In this document: positions 14,910 to 27,157 of the stretch, one piece after another
Position numbering within the stretch: the stretch's first letter is position 1
How the letters are laid out: every line of letters starts with the position of its first letter
NCBI RefSeq assembly: GCF_036492835.1
Contig: NZ_AP025314.1
Coordinates: 2,522,010 to 2,586,009 of the forward strand
Direction of reading: 5' to 3'
DNA from: Fulvitalea axinellae
GTDB taxonomy: Bacteria; Bacteroidota; Bacteroidia; Cytophagales; Cyclobacteriaceae
Length of the DNA: 64,000 nt
Made by a program: the position numbers and the translations under genes
The notes under the pieces: generated by a model
Databases searched by the model: none
Told to the model about the DNA's origin: nothing
The model's input: the letters and a program-made list of their open reading frames with translations, nothing else

Positions 14910-17621
14910 TTAAAGACTGATGCTCAGGTTCAGGAAGTAAGTCCTTCCGTAAGAGTAGAATACAGTAGAAGGGAACTCATAACGTCCGTCTACGCTGTAT
15001 CTTCTTTGCTCGTAACCGCTAACCTCCACTTGCTTGTCGAACAAGTTGTTCACGTTGAGGCTAAGGCTAACGTAAGTGCCGTTGATTCTCCAAGACTTGC
15101 GTGCGTTCAGGTCCAAAGTGAAGAAGTTTGGAAGTTCTTCGGCTTCTTGCCACAACATCTTGTCGTTGTTGTCCGTGATGTTCGGGTCACGAGTCACAGG
15201 GAACAAGTCCACGTAGTTGTTGGCGAAATAGTTGGCGTCAAACCCTACAGACCAATATTTCGGAGATTGGTAGCGGGCGCCCAAAGAAAGAGCCGTTTGA
15301 GGAGACCCGCCTCTGCGAAGGTTCTTGATTTCAGGTGTGCCTGAGTCGAACTGCTGGTTGTTGTTGTCTTGGTAACCTGTGATGTTCGGGTTGTCGTTGT
15401 AGTAGTAAAGCCCGATTGCACCAGCGGCGTTAACGGTAACAGACGGAGACACTTTGTACTCACCGCCGAATTCGAAACCACGGCTGACTTCCTCTATGTT
15501 AGTCATTACGTAGTTGACAAATGTCTTCTTGTCATCGTGGAAGAAGCTGAAGACGTCAGTTTTGTCAGAGAATTTAGTGTAGTAACCTTTAACCGAGAAT
15601 TTGGCGTAAGGCGAGCGGAAAACATAAGCGAGGTCAGAAGAGAAAATCTTTTCGCTTTTCAAATCGTCCACGTACTGGTTACGTGTTCTTGGAGAAACAA
15701 AAGCGTCGCTGAAGAATGGAGCTCTTGTCTGGTAGCTCAAGTTCGAAACGATGTAGTTACGGCCGTTGATTTTGTAGGTAGCTCCACCTTTGATGTGATA
15801 GTCGGTGAAGTTTTTCTTCTCCGAGTCACCCAATGAGTTGTTTTCGAATTTGCCGTTTTGCATGTTACCTGTTCTCCAGTACTGAGTCTGGGTGAGGCCG
15901 GCGCCAATGTAGAAATCAACTTTGTTGTAAGTGAAAGAGGAGAGAGCCCAAACATTACCCGTTTTGATATTCACGTCGTAATCGTGGCTGATTACGTCAC
16001 CTTCTTGAGTAAGGCGGTCCGGGTAACGAACGTCGTTGTCAGAAGCGAAACCGTCACGTTCGGCGAATTGGTCGATGTCCAACCAGTAGTCGCCACCCAA
16101 CAGGTCTTCTACTTCGTTATATCTTCTGGCTTTGTACCAAGTGTAGTTTACGCCACCTCTCAAAGAAACATTGTCGTTCAACGTCGAAGAGAGCATAGAA
16201 GTGAAGTTCACTTGATCAGAGTCGTTTCTGCGGTCTTCAACGATATAAAGCGAACGGTTGTAATCTTTGCCTATAGGTGTCGCTTTTCCGTTTTCGTAAA
16301 CGAATCCGGCTTTAGACAAGCCATTGTTTTGGTTTGTCGCATAGAAAGCGTCCCAGTTCAGCTGACGGTAAGAGACGTCGTTGCGGAACCTGTCCTGAAG
16401 TTCTTGCTGAACGTCTTCGTCTTCGTTTTGAAGTCTCTTGTAGTAATTCGGGCGAGGATCGTCAGTGTTTTGCCAGTTGAGAGCCGTTTTTCCGTAGTAG
16501 CTCTTCATGTAAGTCAGCGTGTTCACCCACTTGAGGTTGTCGTTGATGTCCCAGACATCGCTCAAGATAAAAGTTGGTTTGAAAGATGAAGTCTCTCTAG
16601 CGTTGCGAACCTCTCCGTCTTGGTATCCCCAGTTAGGGTTGTAGAAGTTGTCCCCTGCAAGCTCGTAAACGTAAGCGGGGCTACCGCTGGAGCTGGCTCT
16701 TTTAGTTGGAGACCCAAAAGTGGTGAAGCTAAGGCGGTGGTTGTCGTTGAAGACTTTTTCCACACCCAAAAAGTAGCTGTAGCTATCATAGAAAGTGCCG
16801 TCGATGTAACCTTCTTGGGCCCATCTTCTCGAACCGGCTACCGTAAACGCCCAACCGTTTTCCATCAGCCCGGTCGAGTAAGTGGCCATCAACCTGTTTT
16901 TGTAGCTTCCTTGGAGGCTTGAGTATGTTAACTTCAGCCCTTTGCGTTGCTTTGAGGCGCTAAGGTCAATGTTTGTTGATCCTCCGATGAATCCGAGTGT
17001 GTTGTCCGCCTGGTCCAAACTGTTTGTGATGGTGGAGTTTCTCAAAACGTCATTGAGACCGCCCCAGTTAGACCAATAAACGCGTCCGCTTTCGGGATCG
17101 TTCATTGGGGAACCGCTAAGGTAAACGCCTGTGTTTTCGGAATTGTAACCCCTGATTTTGAAACGGTACCTTCCGAACGTGTAAGCGGCTTTGTTTTGGA
17201 ACACGTCTCTTGATGACGCCAAAAGGCTGGAAATGTTCTCACCGTCCGTATCGCTATCCTCTTGCTGAATGTTAGCGTCAAGTGTGATGATGGCGTCGGT
17301 GTCTTCGCCTACAAAGGCGAGTTGAACGTCACCCATTTTCGTTTCGATTCCGGCGCTTACGCTAATGAGCCGTTCTACGGTCTCGTACTCATCGTGTGAT
17401 ATCCGGATTTTCTGGTGCCCGGCCGGGACTGGCGAAAGGAGATAAACACCTTGGCCGTCAGTCTTGGCCGTAATTTCTAGTCCGAGGAGTTCGATCAGAG
17501 CCCCTTCCACAGCATTGCCGGTTTTCTCGTCGACAACTCGGCCGGACAGTTTGCCCTGCTGCTGCGCCCATGTAAGATTGCATAGCAGGAGCGCGAGGAT
17601 TAACAGTATACGATGTCTCAT
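14910..17621 (-). CDS. TonB-dependent outer-membrane receptor
   Basis: A 903-residue receptor. Signal peptide of about 19 residues (ends LTWA), a carboxypeptidase-regulatory-like domain (about 22-105, GKLSGRVVDEKTGNAVEGA), a plug with YRFKIRGYNSENTGVYLSG, then a long beta-barrel ending in an aromatic strand (YFLNLSISL). It lacks SusC signature features and the partner lipoproteins are DUF5689, not SusD. In many Bacteroidota such a receptor is found with DUF5689 proteins and a secreted endonuclease/exonuclease/phosphatase enzyme, as here. It should import a substrate bound or trimmed by those proteins using TonB energy. It is the first gene of its operon, with a 395-bp divergent control region upstream. 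Confidence 0.88.
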   Translation of the reverse strand: MRHRILLILALLLCNLTWAQQQGKLSGRVVDEKTGNAVEGALIELLGLEITAKTDGQGVYLLSPVPAGHQKIRISHDEYETVERLISVSAGIETKMGDVQLAFVGEDTDAIITLDANIQQEDSDTDGENISSLLASSRDVFQNKAAYTFGRYRFKIRGYNSENTGVYLSGSPMNDPESGRVYWSNWGGLNDVLRNSTITNSLDQADNTLGFIGGSTNIDLSASKQRKGLKLTYSSLQGSYKNRLMATYSTGLMENGWAFTVAGSRRWAQEGYIDGTFYDSYSYFLGVEKVFNDNHRLSFTTFGSPTKRASSSGSPAYVYELAGDNFYNPNWGYQDGEVRNARETSSFKPTFILSDVWDINDNLKWVNTLTYMKSYYGKTALNWQNTDDPRPNYYKRLQNEDEDVQQELQDRFRNDVSYRQLNWDAFYATNQNNGLSKAGFVYENGKATPIGKDYNRSLYIVEDRRNDSDQVNFTSMLSSTLNDNVSLRGGVNYTWYKARRYNEVEDLLGGDYWLDIDQFAERDGFASDNDVRYPDRLTQEGDVISHDYDVNIKTGNVWALSSFTYNKVDFYIGAGLTQTQYWRTGNMQNGKFENNSLGDSEKKNFTDYHIKGGATYKINGRNYIVSNLSYQTRAPFFSDAFVSPRTRNQYVDDLKSEKIFSSDLAYVFRSPYAKFSVKGYYTKFSDKTDVFSFFHDDKKTFVNYVMTNIEEVSRGFEFGGEYKVSPSVTVNAAGAIGLYYYNDNPNITGYQDNNNQQFDSGTPEIKNLRRGGSPQTALSLGARYQSPKYWSVGFDANYFANNYVDLFPVTRDPNITDNNDKMLWQEAEELPNFFTLDLNARKSWRINGTYVSLSLNVNNLFDKQVEVSGYEQRRYSVDGRYEFPSTVFYSYGRTYFLNLSISL

Positions 17622-17690
17622 AGTCGTACTTAATGTGAAGGCGATCTCTCGATTTTAATAGAGAGCTCTTTTGTGTATCTGATTCTTTTA

Positions 17691-17745
17691 TTTCGAATTC
17701 CGCAACTCTAATGTGTTTTGCGGTTGGTTTTTTTCGAATTCCGCA
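17691..17745. repeat. 14-bp direct repeat in the divergent control region
   Basis: TTTCGAATTCCGCA occurs at 17691-17704 and again at 17732-17745, identical, start to start 41 bp (about four helical turns). It lies 70-124 bp upstream of the TonB receptor start. The spacing on one DNA face suggests a pair of regulator sites. Confidence 0.5.
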
Positions 17746-17831
17746 TTTTGAATTCAGGACCGCAAAGGAAGTATTAATATATGGTTTCCACATCATGTGA
17801 ACGCACTATTTTTTCAGATCGTGCGCGAAAA

Positions 17832-17864
17832 TTGTTCTAATGATCAAAAAAAAGGTAATATTTG
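17832..17864 (+). promoter_or_regulatory. candidate Bacteroidota promoter for the nuclease gene
   Basis: TTG (17832-17834), 21-base spacer, then TAATATTTG (17856-17864), close to the -33 TTG / -7 TAnnTTTG pattern with one extra base inside the -7 element. It would give a leader of about 145 bases before the ATG at 18017. Confidence 0.4.
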
Positions 17865-18016
17865 CCGGCGATTCGGATTCAAATCCCGGTTTTGGGCAGT
17901 GAAAATGAACAGATAAAAGTTCCGATAGGGTTAAGAATTAAACACGGGTCGTAAAAGATGTTCGCCATTTTGGCGTTACTAGGAAAACATATGAGTACAC
18001 TTTAACGGGCATTTAA

Positions 18017-19078
18017 ATGGGCGTAAGACATTACTTAGTGGGGTTGATATTGATATTCTCGATAACGGCCCAGGCGCAGGAGAAGAAGAGCGGCAAAGCA
18101 AAGGCCTTGACCGTGGGTTTTTATAACATGGAAAACCTGTTCGATATTTACGACGATCCTGCCACTCGCGATAGCGAATACACCCCTGAGGGTAAAAACA
18201 ACTGGACAAAGGAGCGTTATCAGCGAAAGCTGACCAACATGGCCACGGTTATTTCGAAAATCGGCGCTGACGAATTGGGGTCACGGCACGGGGCTCCGTC
18301 TATTTTGGGTATTTGCGAAGCCGAGAACCTCAAGGTGATCGAAGATCTCGTCAGTCAGCCGGAACTGAAGTCGAAAAATTACGGAATCGTTCATCAGGAT
18401 TCTCCGGACAGGAGGGGTATCGACGTTGCGTTGCTTTACAAGAAAAAAGATTTTGTGGTTGAAAACGCGCGTTGGGCACCACTGAAAATCAAAAGCGACG
18501 AAGGGGAAGAGTTTTTTACTCGTGAACAGCTGGTAGTCAGCGGAAAACTGGAGAACGGCGAGGAACTTCACGTAATCGTAAACCACTGGCCTTCAAGGTA
18601 CGGTGGAGAAAAAAGGAGCCGTCCAAAGCGTAACGCCGCGGCGGACCTGACAAGATCTTTGGTTGACTCGATTTCGGCCGTAAAACCAGGCGCTAAAATC
18701 GTCGTGATGGGTGACCTCAACGATGATCCTGACAACGCTAGTGTCAAGAAACATTTGAGGACTAAAGGCGACAGAAAGAAACTGCAAGAAGGCGATCTTT
18801 ATAACCCTTACGAAACTTATTTCAAAAAGGGAATCGGAACGTTGGCTTACAGAGATAACTGGAATCTTTTTGACCAGTTGATTCTTACGCAACCATTGAT
18901 CGATAAAAATTCAGGCGGTTATTATTTGATGAAAGCCAAGATTTTCAACAAGAAATTCCTTAAGCAACAAGAGGGCCGATACAAAGGGTACCCTTGGCGT
19001 ACATTTGCCGGAGGCCGTTATTCTGGCGGTTATGGAGACCACTTCCCAGTTTACATGATTTTGGTTAGGGAACTCTGA
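18017..19078 (+). CDS. secreted endonuclease/exonuclease/phosphatase-family enzyme
   Basis: A 353-residue protein with signal peptide (about 1-20, ends TAQA). The EEP fold motifs are complete: VGFYNMENLF, the metal-binding Glu in GICEAEN, RRGIDVALLY, NHWPSR with catalytic His, GDLNDDP, and the terminal GGYGDHFP with Asp-His. Family members are DNases, RNases, phosphodiesterases or sphingomyelinases. An extracytoplasmic nuclease is most likely given the DUF5689/TonB operon on the other side of the shared control region, a combination seen in other Bacteroidota. Lipid phosphodiesterase activity remains possible because the same residues serve both. Confidence 0.85.
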   Translation: MGVRHYLVGLILIFSITAQAQEKKSGKAKALTVGFYNMENLFDIYDDPATRDSEYTPEGKNNWTKERYQRKLTNMATVISKIGADELGSRHGAPSILGICEAENLKVIEDLVSQPELKSKNYGIVHQDSPDRRGIDVALLYKKKDFVVENARWAPLKIKSDEGEEFFTREQLVVSGKLENGEELHVIVNHWPSRYGGEKRSRPKRNAAADLTRSLVDSISAVKPGAKIVVMGDLNDDPDNASVKKHLRTKGDRKKLQEGDLYNPYETYFKKGIGTLAYRDNWNLFDQLILTQPLIDKNSGGYYLMKAKIFNKKFLKQQEGRYKGYPWRTFAGGRYSGGYGDHFPVYMILVREL

Positions 19079-19105
19079 TATAAACGCATAATTGCTGTAA
19101 AGCAC

Positions 19106-19139
19106 AAAAAAGCATAACGGGACTCGTTATGCTTTTTTT
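19106..19139. terminator. bidirectional terminator
   Basis: Stem AAAAAGCATAACG / CGTTATGCTTTTT with a 5-base loop between convergent nuclease and isocitrate dehydrogenase genes. Confidence 0.85.
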
Positions 19140-19165
19140 GTTGCTTAAAATATCAGGCGATAATT

Positions 19166-21815
<2,650 letters not shown>

Positions 21816-21850
21816 AAAAAGAGCCCCGCCAAAATGACGGGGCTCTTTTG
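21816..21850 (-). terminator. terminator of the SusCD operon
   Basis: Stem AAAAGAGCCCCG / CGGGGCTCTTTT with a 9-base loop, 25 bp after the SusD-like stop. Confidence 0.85.
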
Positions 21851-21874
21851 TTAAAATTATAAAAGAGTACGGTT

Positions 21875-23383
21875 CTATCTGACATCCCACCACACGCGGT
21901 GCGTCATGCTGTTGCCGTCGGTGGCGGCGCTGGCCTTATCGTAGTTTTCCTGGTTGTTGAGCATTTCCGAATCGGGGTAAGGGGCCCGGCGCGGCCATTG
22001 GCCTTGGGTGTCGCCCAACGAAAGCTCTTCGCCGACTACGCGGGGTTTCACCGCCGGGTACCCGGTCCGGCGCATTTCGGCGTAAGCCTCAACCCAGTTG
22101 GTCATCAGCGAAGCCCATTTTTGCTCGGCAATCATCTTGAACTTTTCCTCTTGCGTACCCGAAAGGCTCGCGGCGGAAGAGCTCATGAAATCGGTTACGT
22201 CCTGCTCAGAGTAAAGCGGTTCGGAAACCTCCGCTCCGTCCTTGACAAATGTGTCGGGACGGCGCCAGAAATTAAGCGAAGTCTCTATCCCTTTGGCGTA
22301 GTACATTTGGGCTTCGGATTCGTTTTTCGCAACTCCCAGACCGAATAAATAGGCCTCGGCCTTAAGGAAGCAAACTTCGGAATAAGACAGGTTGATGGTA
22401 GGCAGGGTCTTTTGATAAGAGACTTTGCCCGCGTATGAGAAATTATCCCGGTTGGTTCCTCCGTCGTATCCGTTTGGAAGTCCGGCGTATTGGCCGGCCA
22501 TCGGACCTTGCTGTACGGGCAGGGCGTAGGAGTAGAGTCTCGGATCCGAATTGGATTTAAGGAAATCCACCATCATTTTGCTGGCGTTGGTTCTGGTTTC
22601 GGCTTTCAGGCCTACGTAACCATAATAGTAGTAGCCCGGCTCGTCGAAGTTCTCGTAGTCGGCGGCTTCCTCTGGAGAATCGATAAGAGGCTGTGTCCAT
22701 ACTTTTTTCAAAACTTCCAAGGCTTTGGCTTCGTCCACAAACCGGATTCGCATAGCCATACGGAGACGGAGCGAGTTGGCGAATTTTTTCCACAATTGGA
22801 CATCTCCGCCATAAACTCTATCGGCCGAACCAAGCGCTAAAGTCAGGGACTTGTCGCCGATAATATCGATCGCTTCGTCGAGGTCGGCTAGGGTAGCGGT
22901 ATAGATTTCCTCTTGCTTGTCGTACTTTGGCGTGACGTTGAACGCGCCCGCGTCGTCGATCACTCCGGCTTCGGAGAAAGGAACGTCGCCGTAGCAGTCC
23001 GTGATTTTTTGGAAAGCGTACGCCCTGAAGATTTTCGCCAAAGCGTAAGTCATCCGGTCTGTCTCGTCTTGGCTGTCCTTGGTTCTGTTTATTACGTCGT
23101 TCAGGTTGAGGTTGGCCTTGTAATTTCCCCAAACTCCCGTATCGAACCGATAGTATTTGCCGGCTTGGTTACTGGTTTCGGCGTACTGGTGGCTGAGTTC
23201 GGCGAGTGTGCTCCAAGTAGAGCTGCTGTTGAAAATACCGAAAGCGCTGTTCAGCAGGTGAATGGGTTTCGGATCCGTTATTTCGTTGATGTTTTTGTTG
23301 ACATCCTCGTAGCCCCTGTCGGTACAAGAGAACATGAAAGCCAGCAACGGAATCAGTATGATTATGTTATTTTTTCTAAACAT
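21875..23383 (-). CDS. SusD/RagB-type surface lipoprotein (SusD_2-like)
   Basis: A 502-residue lipoprotein (lipobox FSC, Cys at about 20). It has the SusD-like helical framework: DVNKNINEITDPKP near the N-terminus, then a TPR-like segment ALAKIFRAYAFQKITDCYGDVPFSEAG, and VCFLKAEAYLFG, EEKFKMIAEQKWASL later. The start D-x-N-x-N and the overall build match the SusD_2-like branch more than classical SusD. It should cap the barrel of the SusC protein whose gene ends 12 bp upstream and bind substrate at the cell surface. No degradative enzyme is encoded nearby, so the substrate cannot be inferred; this branch often handles peptides or simple compounds. Confidence 0.88.
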   Translation of the reverse strand: MFRKNNIIILIPLLAFMFSCTDRGYEDVNKNINEITDPKPIHLLNSAFGIFNSSSTWSTLAELSHQYAETSNQAGKYYRFDTGVWGNYKANLNLNDVINRTKDSQDETDRMTYALAKIFRAYAFQKITDCYGDVPFSEAGVIDDAGAFNVTPKYDKQEEIYTATLADLDEAIDIIGDKSLTLALGSADRVYGGDVQLWKKFANSLRLRMAMRIRFVDEAKALEVLKKVWTQPLIDSPEEAADYENFDEPGYYYYGYVGLKAETRTNASKMMVDFLKSNSDPRLYSYALPVQQGPMAGQYAGLPNGYDGGTNRDNFSYAGKVSYQKTLPTINLSYSEVCFLKAEAYLFGLGVAKNESEAQMYYAKGIETSLNFWRRPDTFVKDGAEVSEPLYSEQDVTDFMSSSAASLSGTQEEKFKMIAEQKWASLMTNWVEAYAEMRRTGYPAVKPRVVGEELSLGDTQGQWPRRAPYPDSEMLNNQENYDKASAATDGNSMTHRVWWDVR

Positions 23384-23395
23384 GGTGCGTGCGGG

Positions 23396-26300
23396 TTAGA
23401 GCTTGAACTTTACGTTGAAAGATACCGTACGGGCCGATGGCCAATATCCGGTCTCGATGCCCCTGCGTCCGTTAGACACGGTGTCGTATTGGTAGCTGTC
23501 GGGATCGTAATGCTCGGTGCCTTTGTAGAACAGGAGGAGGTTACGGCCCACGACGGAGAAGTCGATGGCCTGAAGCGAAAGCCTGTTGGCCCAAGATTTC
23601 GGAATGGAATATCCGAGGCTGAGTTCACGGAGTTTTACGTAAGAACCGTCCTCTATTACCGGACCGGCAATCTGGCGGTTCCAACTCATATTGTCCCAGA
23701 ATTTGTCAGGACGGGCATAGCGGGCGTTAGCGCCTTCGTTTGCCACGCCACCTACTTGAATTCCGTCATCGCCAACGAGAGAGGCGTCGTAGAAAACGCT
23801 GTTACCGATCATCGAAGCGTTACCTCCGGTCGGGATCCAGTCGCCGGAACTTACGTTTGCGGCTTCGCGTTCCTGCTCGGATCTAATCCACGCTTCACGG
23901 CCTTCCAGCGAGGCTTTCGACGTTCCCTGCTCGTTCATGTCGATGTTGGAACGGGAATAAATGTCTCCTCCGATTCTGGCGTCGATCTGGAACCCGAGAG
24001 TCAGGTTTTTGTAGCGGAAATTGTTTCTCCAAGTAATATCGAAATCAGGAGCCACCGTTCCGAGATCGACATATTCGGTTGTCGCCATCGGGATTCCGTT
24101 ATTGTCCACAACCACTTTTCCTGCGTCGTTGCGCAAGTAGTCTCGGCCTTGGATAGTCAAGTATGAGCTTCCTTTTTTCAGTACCGTTCTGGCGAAGTTG
24201 TCGCTGGACATCGTAATGGACTCAAGTCCGCTAGGAAGGTCGATTACTTCCGATCTGTTTCTGGTGTAAGCCACGGAAGTGTTCCATTCGAAATGTTCGG
24301 TTTTTACCGGAACGGCCGATACCAAGATCTCGATTCCGCGGTTTTCGATATTGCCGCCGTTAAGGCTCATCGATCCGTAACCCGAAGTTTCTGAAACGGG
24401 TTGCCCTCGGATGATTTGGTCAAAAGTATTCGACTTGTACGCTGCCAGATCGAAGTTCAGCCTTCCTTTCAGCAAGCGGAAATCGATTCCAAATTCATGC
24501 GATTTTACCCGTTCCGGCTTAAGGTTATAAAACGGGAGCTTACTTGGGTTGTACATCGATGTTTCTCCCTTCGGTCCGATAGACGAGCCGTAAACCCTGT
24601 TGATTTCGTAAGGTCGGGTGTCGTTGCCCACTTCGGCGTACGAGTAGCGCACTTTTCCAAAATCGAACCAAGCAGGCAATATATCAGCGAGCGGTTCGGT
24701 GAAGATGGCGCTGGCAGTGGTCGAGAAATATCCGTAGCTGTTATTGTCGCTGTTCAGGGTGGAACTCCAATCGTTACGGTAAGTCAAATCGAGGAAGTAG
24801 GTGTTGTCGAATCCAGCTTGGGCCGATCCGTAAACCGAGTTGATCATCTTTTCCACTTCGTTATAAGAAAATGATTTCTGGGAAGTGGTGTTGATCAATT
24901 CTAGATCCTTCGAAGGGAAACCTTGGCCAGTGAAGTTACCGAATTTTGCGAAAGTCTTGTATTGGCTGGCGCCGGCGTTTGCGGAGAATGAGAAACGATC
25001 GACAAGCTCGTCGTCTTGCCAAGTCAGAAGAACGTCAGTCGTGTAGTTCTTGTTGTAATTCTCTTGGTAGATGTATTTACCTTCGTAATTTCCCCAGCGA
25101 GATTGCTTCGCGTAAACCAAATGCGCTTCCAGATCCGAGGCGTCGAAACCGTAACGGATCATCGCCGAGAAGTTTTTGTTGAAAGCGTAAGTGGCGTTAA
25201 TGTTACCGGTGATTCTCCTTCTGTCGTCAAAGTTTTTGTCGTTGTAAAGTCCCCAGTAAATATTACCGATCCACTGCGTAGTGGCGAAGGTTACGGGGTC
25301 ACCGTCTTTGAAGTTAGTAGGCCAAGATTGCCCCGAATCGGGGTATTCGTACATGCGGATGTCGCTGTCCTGATAACTTCTCGGCATTCGGGTCAGGAAG
25401 TTGAACGAGTTGCCGGAATTACCGCCCGTAATACGGTTTTTGGCGGAAGTTTCGGTGTACGTGAGCTTCATGTCCACGCTCAGCTTATCCGTAATTTGTT
25501 CCGATACCCGGAGCGAACCTCCGTACTTTTCGCCTTCGCTGGTTTCCAAGTACTCGTTTACTTTTTGGTACATGAACGAGGCGAAGTAAGTTGCTTTGTC
25601 CGTCGCGTAGGAGAGAGCCACGTTGTTGTCGTAAGTGGTTCCCGTGCGGAACGGCTCTTTTATATTGTCTGGCTGGGCGGTATAGTTCCGGACTGGCTGG
25701 TCCCTAAGCCAATAAACGTGTACCGGCTGGCCTTCCATTTTCGGTCCCCAAGATTCGTCGCGCGTACCTCCGCCTATGTACGGCAGGCCGTCGTCGTCCA
25801 TTCCTGCGAATTGCCCGATGTTGGATTTGCCTTGGCCGTAAGTGTTCTGAAGCTCTGGCCAAACGTAAGCCTGCTTCAGCGTAAGGCCTGAGCGCACCTC
25901 AAGACCAATACCTTGTGACTTAAGCTTTTTCTTGGTGGTTATGACCAAAACCCCGTTCGCCGCTTTTGAGCCGTAAAGCGCGGCGGCGTTGGCGCCTTTC
26001 AAAACGGTCACGCTTTCGATATTGTCGGGGTTGATGTCGGAAATACCCTGCCCGCGGTCCACGTTGCCCGCCGAGCTGTAGTTGCTGTTGTCGAATATGA
26101 CACCGTCGACAACGATCAGCGCCTGGTTGTTGCCGTCGATCGAGGAACTTCCGCGCAAGACAACTCTGGAGGAACTCATACTGCCCGTCGTGGAGGTAGT
26201 GATGTCGAGACCCGCCACTTTACCGGCCATGGCATTAAGCACGTTGCTTTCCGAAGAAGAGCTGATTTCGTTAGACTTGAGTTCAGTCACCGAATATCCA

Positions 26301-26980
26301 AGCGCCCGTTTTTCCCTTTTGATACCCAAGGCCGTGACCACCACTTCGCCCAACTCTTCGACATCTTCTTTCATCGAAATGTCAAAAACCGTTTTGCCGG
26401 GCTGAACAGTGGCCTCTTCGGTGGTGAAACCCACGAAAGAGAAGATCAAAACATCGCCAGCGCTGGCTTTGAGGGAATAGTTGCCGTTGACATCCGTGAC
26501 GGCACCGCCGTCTTTGCCTTTAATAGTGACGTTTACGCCGGGAATTCCTTCGCCTTTGCTGTCTTTTACGGTGCCTTTTAGATTGACTTTTTTGTCGGTT
26601 TGTTTTTTCTCGTTTCTTTGTTTTACCACAATTCTTTGCCCTACGATAGAGTAGGTGACATTATGAGGCAACAGCAGTTTGTCAAGCGCCTGTTTCAGTG
26701 TCAGGTCCTTAATGGAAACCGAAACCTTTTTCTTTGCGTCGATTATTCCCGAATTATGGAAAAACTCCAAGCCGCTTTGTTTTTCCACTTGTTCGAAAAT
26801 CTGTTCGAGCGACATCGAGGACACGTTTATCGTGATCTTTTTGTCCTCGTCGCCTCCTTGGGGGAACGCATGGGCCGGGAGAGACGTGCAAACCACGGAT
26901 CCTGCGATCATCAGGCCTATTAAGGATTTTTTCAGGGAAGGTGTCTTCCTCCGAATCTCATTGTAAAGTTTTTTTTGCAT
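23396..26980 (-). CDS. SusC/RagA-family TonB-linked outer-membrane transporter with STN domain
   Basis: An 1194-residue SusC-type receptor. After a long basic signal region (1-39, ends LPAHA) comes an STN signalling domain (about 48-122, VSSMSLEQIFEQVEKQSGL), a carboxypeptidase-regulatory-like domain (about 132-215), the SusC motif GEVVVTALGIKREKRALGYS (226-245 region), a plug with NALIVVDG-like segment, then the barrel ending in VSFNVKFKL. STN domains pass a transport signal to FecR-type anti-sigma factors, and FecR plus sigma genes lie immediately upstream. Together with SusD it forms a TonB-dependent importer. Confidence 0.92.
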   Translation of the reverse strand: MQKKLYNEIRRKTPSLKKSLIGLMIAGSVVCTSLPAHAFPQGGDEDKKITINVSSMSLEQIFEQVEKQSGLEFFHNSGIIDAKKKVSVSIKDLTLKQALDKLLLPHNVTYSIVGQRIVVKQRNEKKQTDKKVNLKGTVKDSKGEGIPGVNVTIKGKDGGAVTDVNGNYSLKASAGDVLIFSFVGFTTEEATVQPGKTVFDISMKEDVEELGEVVVTALGIKREKRALGYSVTELKSNEISSSSESNVLNAMAGKVAGLDITTSTTGSMSSSRVVLRGSSSIDGNNQALIVVDGVIFDNSNYSSAGNVDRGQGISDINPDNIESVTVLKGANAAALYGSKAANGVLVITTKKKLKSQGIGLEVRSGLTLKQAYVWPELQNTYGQGKSNIGQFAGMDDDGLPYIGGGTRDESWGPKMEGQPVHVYWLRDQPVRNYTAQPDNIKEPFRTGTTYDNNVALSYATDKATYFASFMYQKVNEYLETSEGEKYGGSLRVSEQITDKLSVDMKLTYTETSAKNRITGGNSGNSFNFLTRMPRSYQDSDIRMYEYPDSGQSWPTNFKDGDPVTFATTQWIGNIYWGLYNDKNFDDRRRITGNINATYAFNKNFSAMIRYGFDASDLEAHLVYAKQSRWGNYEGKYIYQENYNKNYTTDVLLTWQDDELVDRFSFSANAGASQYKTFAKFGNFTGQGFPSKDLELINTTSQKSFSYNEVEKMINSVYGSAQAGFDNTYFLDLTYRNDWSSTLNSDNNSYGYFSTTASAIFTEPLADILPAWFDFGKVRYSYAEVGNDTRPYEINRVYGSSIGPKGETSMYNPSKLPFYNLKPERVKSHEFGIDFRLLKGRLNFDLAAYKSNTFDQIIRGQPVSETSGYGSMSLNGGNIENRGIEILVSAVPVKTEHFEWNTSVAYTRNRSEVIDLPSGLESITMSSDNFARTVLKKGSSYLTIQGRDYLRNDAGKVVVDNNGIPMATTEYVDLGTVAPDFDITWRNNFRYKNLTLGFQIDARIGGDIYSRSNIDMNEQGTSKASLEGREAWIRSEQEREAANVSSGDWIPTGGNASMIGNSVFYDASLVGDDGIQVGGVANEGANARYARPDKFWDNMSWNRQIAGPVIEDGSYVKLRELSLGYSIPKSWANRLSLQAIDFSVVGRNLLLFYKGTEHYDPDSYQYDTVSNGRRGIETGYWPSARTVSFNVKFKL

Positions 26981-27031
26981 AACTTTGCAATTACGTTATT
27001 GAATGTCCGCCCAACGGCGAACTTTATCAGA

Positions 27032-27051
27032 GGGGGTACTGCAATACCCCC
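27032..27051. other. short stem-loop between fecR and susC
   Basis: GGGGGTA / TACCCCC with a 6-base loop within the 177-bp gap. No T-run follows in the minus direction, so it is more likely an mRNA processing or stability element than a terminator; it may separate low-level regulator from high-level transporter expression. Confidence 0.4.
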
Positions 27052-27157
27052 TTCATTTTCTTTATTTATAGGCAAAAAGAGTCTGTTCCGGAATCGTAAA
27101 GACGACCGGTTAAACTGTTCTATGCTAATGTTTTTTAAAGGCGAGCTATCCCTGTAA

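Noticed and set aside
14910..17621. Calling the receptor a SusC protein
   Set aside because: No SusD partner, no SusC-specific segment and shorter than SusC; it is better described as a general TonB-dependent receptor.
17866..17900. tRNA T-arm-like sequence (GGATTCAAATCC)
   Set aside because: No matching acceptor, D-arm or anticodon arm around it; the apparent stem has a mismatch.
22913..24166. Plus-strand open frame (417 codons) opposite susD/susC
   Set aside because: Spans two real genes on the other strand and lacks signal peptide or motif.
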